DNA of 64,000 nucleotides from Methanosarcinales archaeon Methan_01 (GTDB taxonomy: Archaea; Halobacteriota; Methanosarcinia; Methanotrichales; Methanotrichaceae), in contig LUYE01000010.1 in NCBI GenBank assembly GCA_001602645.1, positions 1 through 64,000 of the forward strand, written 5' to 3'. Positions 16,074 to 25,429 of the stretch are shown here, piece after piece (position 1 is the stretch's first letter; each line of letters starts with the position of its first letter). A program made the translations under genes and the position numbers. The notes beneath the pieces were generated by a model. It was given only the letters and a program-made list of their open reading frames with translations. It searched no databases and had not been told where the DNA came from.

Positions 16074-17291
16074 TCACTTCCTCCACCGCTGGGCCGCCCT
16101 CTTCAGCGCCTCGATCCCTGGGAGGAGGTCTCCGGATAGGTAGCTTATCGATGCTCCGCCGCCGGTGCTGACGTGGGAGAACTTGGACTCGAGACCCAGC
16201 TCTTCGATGGCGGCGCTGGTGTGCCCTCCGCCGGCGATGGAGAAGCCCGACTCGGTGGCGGCCTTCAGGGTCTCGGTCGTCCCCAGGGCGAACTTCTCGT
16301 TCTCGAAGATCCCGGCGGTGCCGTTGAGGACGACGATCTTAGCCTCCCGGATCCTCTTTGAGAAGTCGACTATCGTCTCAAGGCCGATGTCGGCGATCTG
16401 GAGATCTTGGGGTACCTTATCCATGGCGACGTCCAGCCTCTCGCCGTCCCTGTCCAGGGCGACGTCGGTGGGAACCACGATCTTTTCGGGGTTCTTCTCC
16501 AGGAGGTCTCGGGCGATCGCCACCTGGTCGGAGTAGTCTAGGCCGGCCACAAACTCGCGGTTTTTATCGCCTACGTTGACCCCCGCCGCCATCTGGAAGA
16601 CGGTGGCTACGACCCCGGTGACAAGGACCTGGTCGACGCCCCCTCGGCGGAAGACGTTCTGGATCACCTTGATCGAGTCGTCGGCCTTCGTCCCGCCGAG
16701 GACGAAGATCGAGGGGTGCTCGTTACCCCGGACGCCCTTGTCGAGGGAGTCGATCTCCTTCTCCATCAGCCTACCTGCGGCGCTGGGGAGAAACTCCGTG
16801 AAGCCGACGACGGATAGGTGAGAACGGTGGGAGACGGCGAAGGCATCGTTGACGAATAGGTCGAATAGCGGTGAAAGCTTGCGGACCATGTGGCTATTCG
16901 CGTGCTCCTCCGGCGATCGGCTGATGTTCTCCTCGGAGTAGAAGCGGGTGTTCTCGAGGAGGATGACGTCACCAGGCCTCATCGCCTTGATCGCCTCTCG
17001 GGCGCGGGAGCCGAAGATGTCGTCGACGTAGGCGATCTCGCGGTGGAGGAGCTGGCTGAGCCTTTTGGCGTGGGCCTCCAAGGTGGTGAAGTCCTTCTTG
17101 CCCGCCCGGCTCTGGTGGGCCATCAGGACGACCCGAGCCTCCTCTAGGTCGCGCAAGGTCGGGAGGTGGCTTCGAAACCTCTTGTCGTCGAGGATCTTTC
17201 CTTTCGGGTCCATGGGGGCGTTCAGGTCGACCCTCACCAGGATCCGCTGGTTCTTGATGGGGAAATCGTCTATCGTGAGATAATCCTTCAA
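16074..17291 (-). CDS. pgk: Phosphoglycerate kinase
   Basis: A 405-residue glycolytic/gluconeogenic kinase interconverting 1,3-bisphosphoglycerate and 3-phosphoglycerate; in a methanogen it mainly serves gluconeogenesis. The N-terminal VRVDLNAPMD, the substrate-binding HQSRAGKKD, VNDAFAVSHRSH, VLGGTKADDS and the nucleotide-binding GGGHTSAAIE near the C-terminus all match archaeal PGK. The start is TTG 17291 behind GGAGGGAG. TATA-like GAATAAACCC (17330-17339) gives a short leader; another A/T block lies at 17341-17350. Confidence 0.95.
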   Translation of the reverse strand: MKDYLTIDDFPIKNQRILVRVDLNAPMDPKGKILDDKRFRSHLPTLRDLEEARVVLMAHQSRAGKKDFTTLEAHAKRLSQLLHREIAYVDDIFGSRAREAIKAMRPGDVILLENTRFYSEENISRSPEEHANSHMVRKLSPLFDLFVNDAFAVSHRSHLSVVGFTEFLPSAAGRLMEKEIDSLDKGVRGNEHPSIFVLGGTKADDSIKVIQNVFRRGGVDQVLVTGVVATVFQMAAGVNVGDKNREFVAGLDYSDQVAIARDLLEKNPEKIVVPTDVALDRDGERLDVAMDKVPQDLQIADIGLETIVDFSKRIREAKIVVLNGTAGIFENEKFALGTTETLKAATESGFSIAGGGHTSAAIEELGLESKFSHVSTGGGASISYLSGDLLPGIEALKRAAQRWRK

Positions 17292-17350
17292 CGGACTCCC
17301 TCCTTCAGGGGGATTTTTACTATGCTAAGGGTTTATTCAAGATATATATC

Positions 17351-17751
17351 ACCTTTAGCCCCTCTGGGAGGTGGGGGGCGAGAGAGGCCCCCCCCGGCGG
17401 GCGCAGCCAGAGAAACGGAGATAAAACTAGCGCGCGAGCTTAAAGCTCTTTGAGGTGACCGGAACGATCGAGGAGAAGGACTCTGAGGGGTGATGGGTGG
17501 TCCAGGCCAGAGAGATTCTGCGGATGATCGAGAGGGTCGGGGATGTAAATATCGAGAATAGGGCAATTAAGGGCAATATCGTTTCTCTTCGAATGCTTCA
17601 GCCAAATGCAGGCGCAACACCCATTTTTCCGATGTAGCATTTAAAGACAGTATCTTTGATCGCCTCGATGGGTTCTCTACCAAACCATCCACCTCTAAAA
17701 ACGCTCCATTCCCCGAAGCCCTTTTTTCCCTTCGCAGCCAAACACCTCGCC
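17351..17751. other. Gene-poor interval between pgk and trmO
   Basis: About 400 bases without a convincing gene. The part at 17370-17400 is C/G-rich and can fold on itself (CCCCTCTGGGAGG... with GGCCCCCCCCGGCGGG). A minus-strand frame at 17440-17640 has no ribosome-binding site and an implausible composition. The A/T-rich CTCTAAAAAC near 17692-17701 may be a promoter element for trmO. Confidence 0.4.
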
Positions 17752-18204
17752 ATGAACCTGAAGCCTATAGGCGTAATCCACTCCCCATACAAGACCAGGG
17801 CCGAGGCCCCCTTCCAGGGGAGGCCCTCGGAGGAGGTCAGCGAGGTGGAGGTCTTCGACGAATTTTTGCCTGGCCTTGCGGACGTCGAGGGATGCACCCA
17901 CCTCTTCCTCCTCTACTGGCTCGACCGGGCCGACCGGAAGGTGCTGAAGGCCTTCCCACCCCACGACGGAAAGGAGCACGGCGTCTTCGCCACTCGTTCG
18001 CCGAATCGGCCAAACCCCATCGGCCTCGGGATCGTCGATCTGGTCGGCGTCGCCGGCGGGAGGCTGAGGGTCCGGGGGCTCGACGCCCTGGAGGGCACCC
18101 CGCTCCTGGACATCAAGCCGTACTTCTCGGAGGTGGACAGCATCCCCGACGCCTCCGTCGGCTGGAGGAACGGAGGCGAATCGAAGAGGAACGACGGTAG
18201 GTGA
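17752..18204 (+). CDS. trmO: TrmO-type tRNA methyltransferase (YaeB/TsaA family)
   Basis: A 150-residue protein. The family methylates N6-threonylcarbamoyladenosine at tRNA position 37 using S-adenosylmethionine. Signature parts are IGVIHSPYKTRAEAPFQG at the N-terminus, the HLFLLYWLDRADR segment, and FATRSPNRPNPIGLGIVDL followed by LDALEGTPLLDIKPY. ATG 17752 matches the family's usual N-terminus; in-frame codons upstream add nothing conserved. Many archaea carry this short single-domain form. Confidence 0.88.
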   Translation: MNLKPIGVIHSPYKTRAEAPFQGRPSEEVSEVEVFDEFLPGLADVEGCTHLFLLYWLDRADRKVLKAFPPHDGKEHGVFATRSPNRPNPIGLGIVDLVGVAGGRLRVRGLDALEGTPLLDIKPYFSEVDSIPDASVGWRNGGESKRNDGR

Positions 18205-18309
18205 AGATATGCTGGGTTCGCCGCCGGTGATGGGATCGCCGAAGATACGAAAAATAAGAGGCCAGAGCCGAAAGGCTGCAGGGACAAAGCCTTCCGGTCC
18301 AGGATCCGA

Positions 18310-20094
18310 TCAGGCGGCAGCGGCCGTCGGGACAAATATCTGCTGCTTCTTCTCCTGCACCAAGTCTATCCTCCCCATCGGCGGAGGGGAGACGGGAGAA
18401 CGCGCCTCCAGGTAATCCAGGAGGGCGTCAAAGTCGGAGGCGCCGCCGACCCGATCGACCCCCTCAGCGAAGGTGGCAAACCCGTCCCCCCCTTCGGCGA
18501 GGAAGTAGTTGGCCGCCACCCTGTAGATCCCCTCGGGATCCAGGGAGACCCCGTCGATCTTGATGCTGGAGATATCGACCTTATCTCCCGTCGGGGCCGA
18601 CCTCCTCCAGGCGTAGGTGAAGCCCTCAGAGACCTGGAGGATCCGGTTTCGTCCCGGGGAGGGGTTGTCGAACTGCTCCTCGAGGACTGCCTTGATCTCC
18701 TCGCCGGTCAGGTTCATGATGATGAGGATGTTCTCGAAGGGCTGGACGTTGAAGGCCTCCTGGCGGGTCACCTCCCCCGGCCCCTCTCCGCCCCCGACCT
18801 GATCGAAGAGGAGGTCGGCTCTAATCCCCCCGGGGTTAGTGAAGGCGACGACAGCGCCATCTCCATTCCGTTTCACCCCGCCTTGGGTGGCTAGGAGCTG
18901 AGCATCAGCGATCAGGTTTCCCAGGGCCGATTCGCCCGATTCGGAGGCGTTCCTAGTTATGTCGGCGGTGACGGAACCTACGACCTCGTCGGCCATGGGT
19001 CCCATGATTCTTCGGTACTTATCCAGAAGCTCGGATATTGCTGGGTCCGTGGGGACATCTCTCGTCACCGGGACGTTCTTAGCCCTCACCTCGACGACAT
19101 CGCCGGTCGCCGGGCTGATCACCAGGTCGACGTCCGTTACGAACTTCCCATGAGATCCGGCCTGGGTGACGAGCCTTCCGTCCACCGTCGATATATACGC
19201 CTGGTGGCTGTGGCCCGTAATGAAGAGGTCCACCTCTCCGTCGGTCCGGCGGACGATATCCTCTAGAAGCTCCCAGGGCTCCATCTCCTCGTTCGGAAGC
19301 CCTGCCGAGAAGCCGCCCTGGTGGAGGAGGACCACGATCGTCTCGACCCCCGCCTCTTTCAGAGCCCCTACGCACCCGTTGATAGCTTCGGCCTCGTCGG
19401 TGAACAGGAGCCCCGCCACCCCCCAGGGGACGACAATCGCCGGGGTGCTATTCAACGATACGCCTATGAAGGCCACCGGCACCCCTCCGACTTCCCTGAT
19501 GGCGTAGGGGGGGAATAAAGTCTCTCCAGTCGTCTCGTCGATGACGTTGGCGGCCAGGTACCTGAAACCAGCCCCTACAAAGCGGTCCCCGTCCTGGCAA
19601 CCGGCCTCTGGATGGCAGCAGCCCCGCTGCATCCTCAAAAGCTCCTCGGGCCCCTCGTCGAACTCGTGGTTTCCGACGGCGGAGTAATCAAACCCCATCA
19701 GGGATAAGGCCTCGATCGTCGGCTCGTCGTGAAAGAGGGCGGAGACTAGGGGGCTTGCTCCTATGTTATCCCCCGCCGAGACGAGGATCGTATCGGGGTT
19801 TGTGGCGACGAGCCCCTTTATGATCGTAGATAGATATTCCGCGCCACCCACCTCCACCTGGAAGGGCTCGCATCTGCTGTCATATCCGACGGTCGCCTTC
19901 CCCTGGGGCGGCTCCAGCTGGCCGCGGAGATCGTTTATCGCCAGGATCTGGACCTCGAAGGTCTCGTTCCCCGAGGCGTTGGGAGATGATGAGGCCGGGC
20001 CCGTCAGCGCAACGCCGATCAGGGCCGATAGACAGAGATATGCGAATAAAGTGCCTGAAGTTCTACATCCGGGATTGAAGGCTGGTAGCGTCAA
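18310..20094 (-). CDS. Secreted 5'-nucleotidase/UshA-like metallophosphoesterase, with altered metal motif
   Basis: A 594-residue exported protein. Residues 1-36 form a signal peptide with a hydrophobic core (LFAYLCLSALIGVAL). A calcineurin-like phosphoesterase domain follows, with AGDN (107-110) and GNHEFDEG (141-148), VVLLHQGG, and TGHSHQAY. A 5'-nucleotidase C-terminal domain begins near residue 370 (DITRNASESGESALGNLIAD, FNVQPFENILI). The first metal motif reads INDLRG (53-58), where family members have Asp-x-His-Gly, so a usual metal-binding His is Arg. The start is TTG 20094 behind GGAGGAG. Probably a nucleotide or sugar-nucleotide scavenging enzyme at the cell surface. Confidence 0.82.
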   Translation of the reverse strand: MTLPAFNPGCRTSGTLFAYLCLSALIGVALTGPASSSPNASGNETFEVQILAINDLRGQLEPPQGKATVGYDSRCEPFQVEVGGAEYLSTIIKGLVATNPDTILVSAGDNIGASPLVSALFHDEPTIEALSLMGFDYSAVGNHEFDEGPEELLRMQRGCCHPEAGCQDGDRFVGAGFRYLAANVIDETTGETLFPPYAIREVGGVPVAFIGVSLNSTPAIVVPWGVAGLLFTDEAEAINGCVGALKEAGVETIVVLLHQGGFSAGLPNEEMEPWELLEDIVRRTDGEVDLFITGHSHQAYISTVDGRLVTQAGSHGKFVTDVDLVISPATGDVVEVRAKNVPVTRDVPTDPAISELLDKYRRIMGPMADEVVGSVTADITRNASESGESALGNLIADAQLLATQGGVKRNGDGAVVAFTNPGGIRADLLFDQVGGGEGPGEVTRQEAFNVQPFENILIIMNLTGEEIKAVLEEQFDNPSPGRNRILQVSEGFTYAWRRSAPTGDKVDISSIKIDGVSLDPEGIYRVAANYFLAEGGDGFATFAEGVDRVGGASDFDALLDYLEARSPVSPPPMGRIDLVQEKKQQIFVPTAAAA

Positions 20095-20321
20095 AACTCC
20101 TCCTCAAAAGGTTCGAAGGAGGGCCAACGGATATATCTTTGTATCTTTTTAATTCGTCCCATAGTTTAATGGAGCGTGTCGGATCAATCGAGATAATCCA
20201 GGAGGCTTGGCTTCGGTCAGGTCGGGGAGGCCGATCCGGCGGCTCAGGAAGGAAAAGCGTATATATTTCCCATCACTTCAGGTAGCGTCCTTGGAGGCCA
20301 GCCTTCAGGGAGAAATCCGCG

Positions 20322-21617
20322 GTGAGCCATAACCTCATGTTCCAGATGTCATTCCTGCTTCAGCCGAGCTTCTCTGCCGGAGACTTCTCCCTCATCGTCC
20401 TCGCCGCCGTTCTAGTCACCATCGCCGCCCGACAGCTTTTCAGGACGAGGGTGATGATCTGGCAGATCATGGTCGCGGGGGCCGTCGTCGTCCTCCTCGC
20501 GGGCTCGATCTCCCCGGCCGAGGCCCTCGGGGCGATCAACGTGGACGTGATGCTCTTTCTCTTTGGGATGTTCGTCGTCGGGGTGGCCCTGGAGGAGAGC
20601 GGCTACCTCGCCAGCCTCTCTTACCGGCTCCTGAGGCGGGCGAGGAACGTCGACCAGCTCGTCATCGCGATCCTCTTCGGGGCAGGTTTTCTATCCGCCC
20701 TCCTGATGAACGACACCCTGGCTATCGTCGGAACACCTCTACTGATCCACATCGCTAGGAAGTACGAGGTCTCCGCCAGGCTCCTCCTCCTCTCCCTCGC
20801 CTTCGGGGTGACCATTGGAAGCGTCGCAAGCCCCATCGGAAACCCCCAGAACCTGCTCATCGCCGTCGGCGGGGGGGTCCCAAACCCCTTCGTCACCTTC
20901 TTCCGGTATCTTGCCCTCCCGACGGCCATAAACCTCCTCCTCGCCTATGGGGTCTTGAGGCTCCTCTGCGGCGGGGAGTTTGGTCGCCAGACCTTAAACC
21001 ACATCCAGGAGACAGTGGTCGATCCGGACCTCGCCCTCCTCTCGAAGCTCTCCCTGGTGGTGGTGATGGTCCTGATCGCCTTCAAGATAGTCTCCGTCTC
21101 CCTGGGCTTTCCGTCCCCCCTCGGCCTGACGGAGATCGCCCTCTTCTCCGCCCTCCCCATCCTCCTCTGTAGCCCCAGGAGGCTGGAGCTCGTGAGGAAG
21201 GTGGATTGGCGAACCCTCGCCTTCTTCGCCTCCATGTTCGTCCTGATGGAGAGCGTCTGGAACTCCGGCCACCTCCAGGCTGCGATGAACGGCTCGGGGT
21301 TTGAGGCCACCTCGATCCCGGTGATCCTGGCGACGAGCGCCATCGCGAGCCAGCTGGTATCGAACGTCCCCTTCGTCGCCCTCTACCTCCCCCTCTTATC
21401 CACCCTCGACTCCTCGGTGGAGGCGATGATGGCCCTCGCCGCCGGGTCCACCATCGCCGGGAACCTGACGATCATCGGGGCGGCGTCCAACGTCATCATC
21501 GTCCAGAACGGCGAGAAGAGGGGGGCGGCCATCACCTTCACCGACTTCATGAAGGTCGGGATCCCCCTGACGGCCGCAAACCTCCTAGTCTACTGGATCT
21601 TCCTATCTCTCCTCTGA
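20322..21617 (+). CDS. ArsB/NhaD-type ion transporter (SLC13-like permease)
   Basis: A 431-residue membrane protein with about 11 hydrophobic segments. Characteristic loops of the ion-transporter superfamily are visible: MNDTLAIVGTPLL, SPIGNPQNLLIA, LVSNVPFVALYLPLL and GNLTIIGAASNVIIVQ. These are the paired re-entrant motifs of ArsB, NhaD and dicarboxylate carriers. The transported ion (arsenite, sodium, anion) cannot be told. The start is GTG 20322 or ATG 20337. A TATA-like GCGTATATATTTCC lies around 20258-20271. Confidence 0.78.
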   Translation: MSHNLMFQMSFLLQPSFSAGDFSLIVLAAVLVTIAARQLFRTRVMIWQIMVAGAVVVLLAGSISPAEALGAINVDVMLFLFGMFVVGVALEESGYLASLSYRLLRRARNVDQLVIAILFGAGFLSALLMNDTLAIVGTPLLIHIARKYEVSARLLLLSLAFGVTIGSVASPIGNPQNLLIAVGGGVPNPFVTFFRYLALPTAINLLLAYGVLRLLCGGEFGRQTLNHIQETVVDPDLALLSKLSLVVVMVLIAFKIVSVSLGFPSPLGLTEIALFSALPILLCSPRRLELVRKVDWRTLAFFASMFVLMESVWNSGHLQAAMNGSGFEATSIPVILATSAIASQLVSNVPFVALYLPLLSTLDSSVEAMMALAAGSTIAGNLTIIGAASNVIIVQNGEKRGAAITFTDFMKVGIPLTAANLLVYWIFLSLL

Positions 21618-21799
21618 ATCTATATCGATTCTATCGGAGGGACGGGGAGAAACCCGACATGTATTTAGGGGCAGACGGAGGAGTTGGTAGGGGCGATCCG
21701 CCTGCCGTCCCACCCTCGCCCGGAGGACCAGCCCAAAAACCACCGGTGGGAGAGGATTCAAAGATCAAGAACGGATTCAAGCTGAAGAGTTGATAACCG

Positions 21800-23011
21800 A
21801 TGATGCTCAGATCCTGCATAAAGAAGTATAAGACCGACACCCACCGAGCTTTTTCTCCTGAGGAGACCCTCGAACGGATAGCCCCCAAGATGGAGCTCGC
21901 GGGGATCACCAGGGTGGCTGACATCACCAACCTCGACCGGATTGGGATACCGGTCTTCTCCAGCATCAGGCCCGCAGCGGAGAAGGGGGCGATATCCGTC
22001 TACAACGGCAAAGGCGCCACCCCAGCCGAGGCGAGGGTCTCGGCGATGATGGAGGGGATAGAGCGGTACTCCGCCGAGGTCCACGATAGGGAGCTCCTGG
22101 TGGAGAGCCATTCGAAGGTTCGGGCCGGGGTCGAGGCCGTCGACCCCAGGGACCTCGCCCTCCCCGAGGGGGCGGACCCGGAGAAGCCTATCCCCTGGGT
22201 CGCCGGTTACGATCTGATCGGAAAGGAGGAGGTGATGGTCCCGGCGAGCGCCGTCTTCCATCCGCTCTCGAGGGAGTACCCGCAGCTCTTCAGGACGAAC
22301 ACCAACGGCCTCGCCTCGGGGAACGTCCTGGAGGAGGCGGTCTTCCACGGCCTCTCCGAGGTGATCGAGCGGGACGCCTGGTCCCTCGCCGAGGCGGTGA
22401 AGAGGACGGGCCCCGTCGTCTCGGAGGTGGAGGACGGCCTCGCCCACTCCCTCCTGGAGAAGTTCGCCCGGGCGGAGGTGGACGTCCGGATCAAGGACAT
22501 CACCAGCGACATTGGTGTCCCCACCATCGCCGCCGCCTCCGACGACCTGATGCTGAAGGACCCCGCCCTCCTCACCATCGGGATGGGGACCCACACCAAC
22601 GCCGGAGTGGCCGTCCTCCGCGCCCTGACGGAGGTCGCCCAGTCGAGGCTGACCCAGATCCACGGGGCGAGGGAGGATACGACGACGGCGGACTTCCGGA
22701 GGCAGATCGGTTACGAGAGGACGAAGAGGCTGAACCGTCACTGGTTTGAGTCCACCGGGAAGAGGCCCTTTGGGGAGATCAGGTCCCAGGATTCCGACGA
22801 CTTCCTCGACGACATCAACCTCATGCTGAAACGGCTCGGAGAGGCGGGGCTGGACCGGGCGATCGTCGTCGACCTCACCCGCCCGGAGATCGGCGTCCCG
22901 GTGGTCCGGGTCGTCGTCCCGGGCCTTGAGATGAGCGCCATGGACCCGGAGAGGAGGGGGAGGCGGTGGAGAGATGAGGTCAAAAGAAATCGTCGTCTTC
23001 CTCGGCCCTAG
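21800..23011 (+). CDS. ycaO: YcaO-family enzyme, probable McrA thioglycine synthase component
   Basis: A 403-residue YcaO cyclodehydratase-type ATPase, known in methanogens as methanogenesis marker 1. With TfuA it installs the thioglycine in methyl-coenzyme M reductase. It has the YcaO ATP-binding features [23 protein letters not shown], the [17 protein letters not shown] stretch and [22 protein letters not shown], and ends Pro-rich (RLPRP) as many YcaO proteins do. Its end overlaps tfuA by 38 bases. It heads an eight-gene run of sulfur-transfer-type genes. Confidence 0.92.
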   Translation: MMLRSCIKKYKTDTHRAFSPEETLERIAPKMELAGITRVADITNLDRIGIPVFSSIRPAAEKGAISVYNGKGATPAEARVSAMMEGIERYSAEVHDRELLVESHSKVRAGVEAVDPRDLALPEGADPEKPIPWVAGYDLIGKEEVMVPASAVFHPLSREYPQLFRTNTNGLASGNVLEEAVFHGLSEVIERDAWSLAEAVKRTGPVVSEVEDGLAHSLLEKFARAEVDVRIKDITSDIGVPTIAAASDDLMLKDPALLTIGMGTHTNAGVAVLRALTEVAQSRLTQIHGAREDTTTADFRRQIGYERTKRLNRHWFESTGKRPFGEIRSQDSDDFLDDINLMLKRLGEAGLDRAIVVDLTRPEIGVPVVRVVVPGLEMSAMDPERRGRRWRDEVKRNRRLPRP

Positions 23012-23627
23012 CCTCGATAGGTCCTCGGCCGAGATGATCCTCCAGGCCGACTACCGTCCACCGGCGGCGAGGGGCGACCTCCTGAGGGCGGTGGAGGAGG
23101 GGGCTAGGATAGTAGGGCTGATCGACGGGGTATTCTTCCAGGAGAGCGCCGTCGCCCACAAGGAGGTTCTCCGGGCCCTGGAGATGGGGGTCGCCGTCGT
23201 CGGCGCCTCCAGCATGGGGGCGCTCCGGGCGGCGGAGCTCGCGAGATTCGGGATGGAGGGGGTCGGCGAGATCTTCCGTCTCTACCGGGATGGGGTCCTC
23301 ATCTCCGACGACGAGGTGGCCCTCATCTTCGATCCGATCAGCTACGCCCCCCTATCCGAGCCCCTGGTGAACGTCAGGGAGAACGTCCGGGCCGCCCGGG
23401 AGAGGGGGGCGATCGACGCCGTCTCCGCGGAGAAGATCCTGGCGGCGGGATCCTCTCTGTACTTCCCCAAGAGGAGCTACGACAGGATCATCGAGGCGGC
23501 GGACCTCGACGGAGGGAACCAGGAGGGCTTTTCGAGTTTTCTCCGCAACGAGAGGAGAGACCTCAAGCGGGAAGACGCCCTCCGGGCCCTGGAGAGGATA
23601 AAGGAGATGGCGGAGCGGTCATGCTGA
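22974..23627 (+). CDS. tfuA: TfuA-like partner of YcaO
   Basis: A 217-residue TfuA-domain protein. In methanogens it works with YcaO in McrA thioamidation and is thought to deliver or activate sulfide. Typical parts are [13 protein letters not shown] at the N-terminus, [35 protein letters not shown] and [15 protein letters not shown]. It overlaps ycaO by 38 bases and the downstream ubiquitin-like gene by 7 bases, a strong sign of coupled translation. Confidence 0.9.
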   Translation: MRSKEIVVFLGPSLDRSSAEMILQADYRPPAARGDLLRAVEEGARIVGLIDGVFFQESAVAHKEVLRALEMGVAVVGASSMGALRAAELARFGMEGVGEIFRLYRDGVLISDDEVALIFDPISYAPLSEPLVNVRENVRAARERGAIDAVSAEKILAAGSSLYFPKRSYDRIIEAADLDGGNQEGFSSFLRNERRDLKREDALRALERIKEMAERSC

Positions 23628-23899
23628 TCAGGATAAAGGCCTTTGCCAGGTATAGAGCCCTCCTCGGGGAAGCGTCGGAGGTGGAGCTTTCGGATGGGGC
23701 CTTCGTCTCCGACCTTCTGGAGAGCCTCGCCACCCGGTCCTGGGAGCTCCGGGGCCAGATCTTCGACGGCTCTGGAAGGGTCCGGGAGGACGTGAACGTC
23801 ATGGTCAACGGGAGGCACTTCCTATCCCTGGCAGGGCCAGCGACGCCTCTGGCGGAGGGGGACGAGGTCGCCCTCTTCCCGGCGGTGGTGGGGGGCTGA
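23621..23899 (+). CDS. Ubiquitin-fold sulfur carrier (MoaD/ThiS/SAMP type), first copy
   Basis: A 92-residue beta-grasp protein ending in Gly-Gly, the tail that E1-like enzymes adenylate and turn into a thiocarboxylate or protein conjugate. MoaD features are [32 protein letters not shown] and EGDEVALFPAVVGG. It overlaps the tfuA end by 7 bases and is followed by the E1-like gene, so it is the natural substrate of that E1. It could serve molybdopterin synthesis, thiolation or, by context, YcaO. Confidence 0.82.
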   Translation: MLIRIKAFARYRALLGEASEVELSDGAFVSDLLESLATRSWELRGQIFDGSGRVREDVNVMVNGRHFLSLAGPATPLAEGDEVALFPAVVGG

Positions 23900-23937
23900 A
23901 GGGGGCCGTCCCATCATCCATCAGGGAGGAGTGAGAG

Positions 23938-24663
23938 TTGGAGGACGGTACTAGGTACGACCGGCAGATCCCCCTCTTCGGGGAGGAGGGGCAGAGGAGG
24001 CTGGCGAGGTCAACGGCCCTGGTAGTCGGGGCGGGGGGGCTCGGCTCCGCCGTCTCGGTCTATCTGGCCACTGCAGGGGTGGGGAGGATCGTCGTCGTCG
24101 ACGGCGACGTCGTCGAGGTGAGCAACCTCAACCGGCAGATCCTCCACTGGCAGGAGGACCTCGGCCGTCCCAAGGCCGCCTCGGCGGCCGATACCCTCCG
24201 GGGGCTGAACCCCGAGGTAGAGGTGGAGGCGGTCCCCCTATTCGCCGACGAGGATAACCTGGAGGAGCTGGTGGCCGGGTCCGACGCGGTGGTGGACGCC
24301 CTCGACAACTTCGACACCAGGCACCTCCTCAACGGGTCGGCCCTGGCCGCAGGCGTCCCCCTATTCCACGGGGCGATCTCCGGCCTCGACGGCCAGGCGA
24401 CGACGATCGTCCCCGGAATGACGCCATGCCTCCGATGCATCTTCCCCCGGCCGCCGCCGAAGGAGCAGGTACCAGCCCTCGGCGCCACCTGTGGGGTGAT
24501 CGGCTCGATCCAGGCGACGGAGGTAGTAAAGCACCTGACGGGGTTGGGGGCGTCCCTGGCGGGGAGGCTCCTCCTCTGGGACGGCTACCGGGGGAGGTGC
24601 GACGAGATCCCCCTGGAGAGGAACCCCGGCTGCCCGGACTGCGGCCGGGGAAGAGAGCTTTAA
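23938..24663 (+). CDS. E1-like adenylyltransferase (HesA/MoeB/ThiF family)
   Basis: A 241-residue protein that adenylates the C-terminal Gly of ubiquitin-like carriers. GAGGLGS at 31-37 is the nucleotide loop. DGDVVEVSNLNRQ is the conserved ATP/metal segment, and zinc cysteines are C164/C167 (CLRC) and C232/C235 (CPDC). C185 in GATCGVIG is the candidate catalytic Cys. There is no rhodanese domain, as in most archaeal forms. TTG 23938 has GGAGGAGTGA just upstream. Two ubiquitin-like genes flank it. Confidence 0.88.
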   Translation: MEDGTRYDRQIPLFGEEGQRRLARSTALVVGAGGLGSAVSVYLATAGVGRIVVVDGDVVEVSNLNRQILHWQEDLGRPKAASAADTLRGLNPEVEVEAVPLFADEDNLEELVAGSDAVVDALDNFDTRHLLNGSALAAGVPLFHGAISGLDGQATTIVPGMTPCLRCIFPRPPPKEQVPALGATCGVIGSIQATEVVKHLTGLGASLAGRLLLWDGYRGRCDEIPLERNPGCPDCGRGREL

Positions 24664-24688
24664 GTAGCTCCGGGGCCGATGGAGGGCC

Positions 24689-25156
24689 ATGGAGAGTTCT
24701 GGTGAAGTATCGCCCGGGAGGAGGCGGGCCCTCATCCTCCTCGGCTGCCCCGAGGTCCCCGTCCAGACCAGCATCGCCCTCTACCTCGCCTTTCGGCTGA
24801 GGGAGAGGGGGGACGAGGTGGTGGTGGCGGGGACCGGCGCCGCCCTCAAGCTGACGAAGCTCGCTGACCCCCGGGGCCACTACCTCGGGGAGACGATGAA
24901 CATCGACCGGTGCATCGCCTCCATATCGGAAGGGAAGGCCGACTTCGACCAGTGCTTCGCCTTCGCCCACAGCGACGCCGGGATAACCTACGCCGGGACG
25001 ATCGGCTACATCTCCAGGGCCGAGCTCTTCGTCCTGATCTTCGGGAGGTCCGCCGAGGAGCTGGCTGAGACGGTGGAGTTCGACTGCAGAAAGCTCGTCG
25101 CCAAGGCCGTCCACGACCCCCTGCCGCTGAAGAGGCTTTTAGATGAGGTGATCTGA
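24689..25156 (+). CDS. DUF1890 protein, methanogen-type, function unknown
   Basis: A 155-residue protein I place in DUF1890, a family seen mainly in methanogens. The N-terminal ALILLGCPEVPVQTSIALYL with C20, a DEVVVAGTGAALKL strand and conserved DRC and DQC cysteines give it the look of a DsrE/flavodoxin-like alpha/beta fold. That would suit sulfur handling, but this is inference. GGAGGG precedes ATG 24689. The DUF1894 gene starts on the very next base after its stop. Confidence 0.8.
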   Translation: MESSGEVSPGRRRALILLGCPEVPVQTSIALYLAFRLRERGDEVVVAGTGAALKLTKLADPRGHYLGETMNIDRCIASISEGKADFDQCFAFAHSDAGITYAGTIGYISRAELFVLIFGRSAEELAETVEFDCRKLVAKAVHDPLPLKRLLDEVI

Positions 25157-25429
25157 TTGGGCTGCCTAGAGGAGATGAAGTATGAAGTCCTCCTATCCCA
25201 GTGCTCCTTCAAAGAGGCGAGAGAATACATAAAGAAGAACTTCAATGAGATTGTCGAGGTCCCTCCGGGGTACAGGCTCCTGAACGTCCATCTGATCGGG
25301 GTCCCTCCCCTCCTCATCGGGATCGATGGGGATAGGGTGATCTTCCCCTATACGAAGCCCTGCTACGGAACCTTCGTCCTGCAGGTGGAGGCGTTGGACG
25401 AGATCGGGAGGCTGAGGTCGAAGAGATGA
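25157..25429 (+). CDS. DUF1894 protein, methanogen-type, function unknown
   Basis: A 90-residue protein of the DUF1894 family, which regularly accompanies DUF1890. It has Cys at positions 3, 16 and ~69, a PPGYRLLNVHLIGVPPLLIG core and a YTKPCYGTFVLQV segment. The start is TTG 25157, directly after the DUF1890 stop; its end overlaps the next start by four bases (ATGA). The tight coupling suggests the two DUF proteins form a complex. Confidence 0.78.
   Translation: MGCLEEMKYEVLLSQCSFKEAREYIKKNFNEIVEVPPGYRLLNVHLIGVPPLLIGIDGDRVIFPYTKPCYGTFVLQVEALDEIGRLRSKR

Noticed and set aside
17440-17640. 66-codon minus-strand frame after pgk
   Set aside because: No ribosome-binding site, no homologous look, composition with scattered Cys and Pro; treated as chance.
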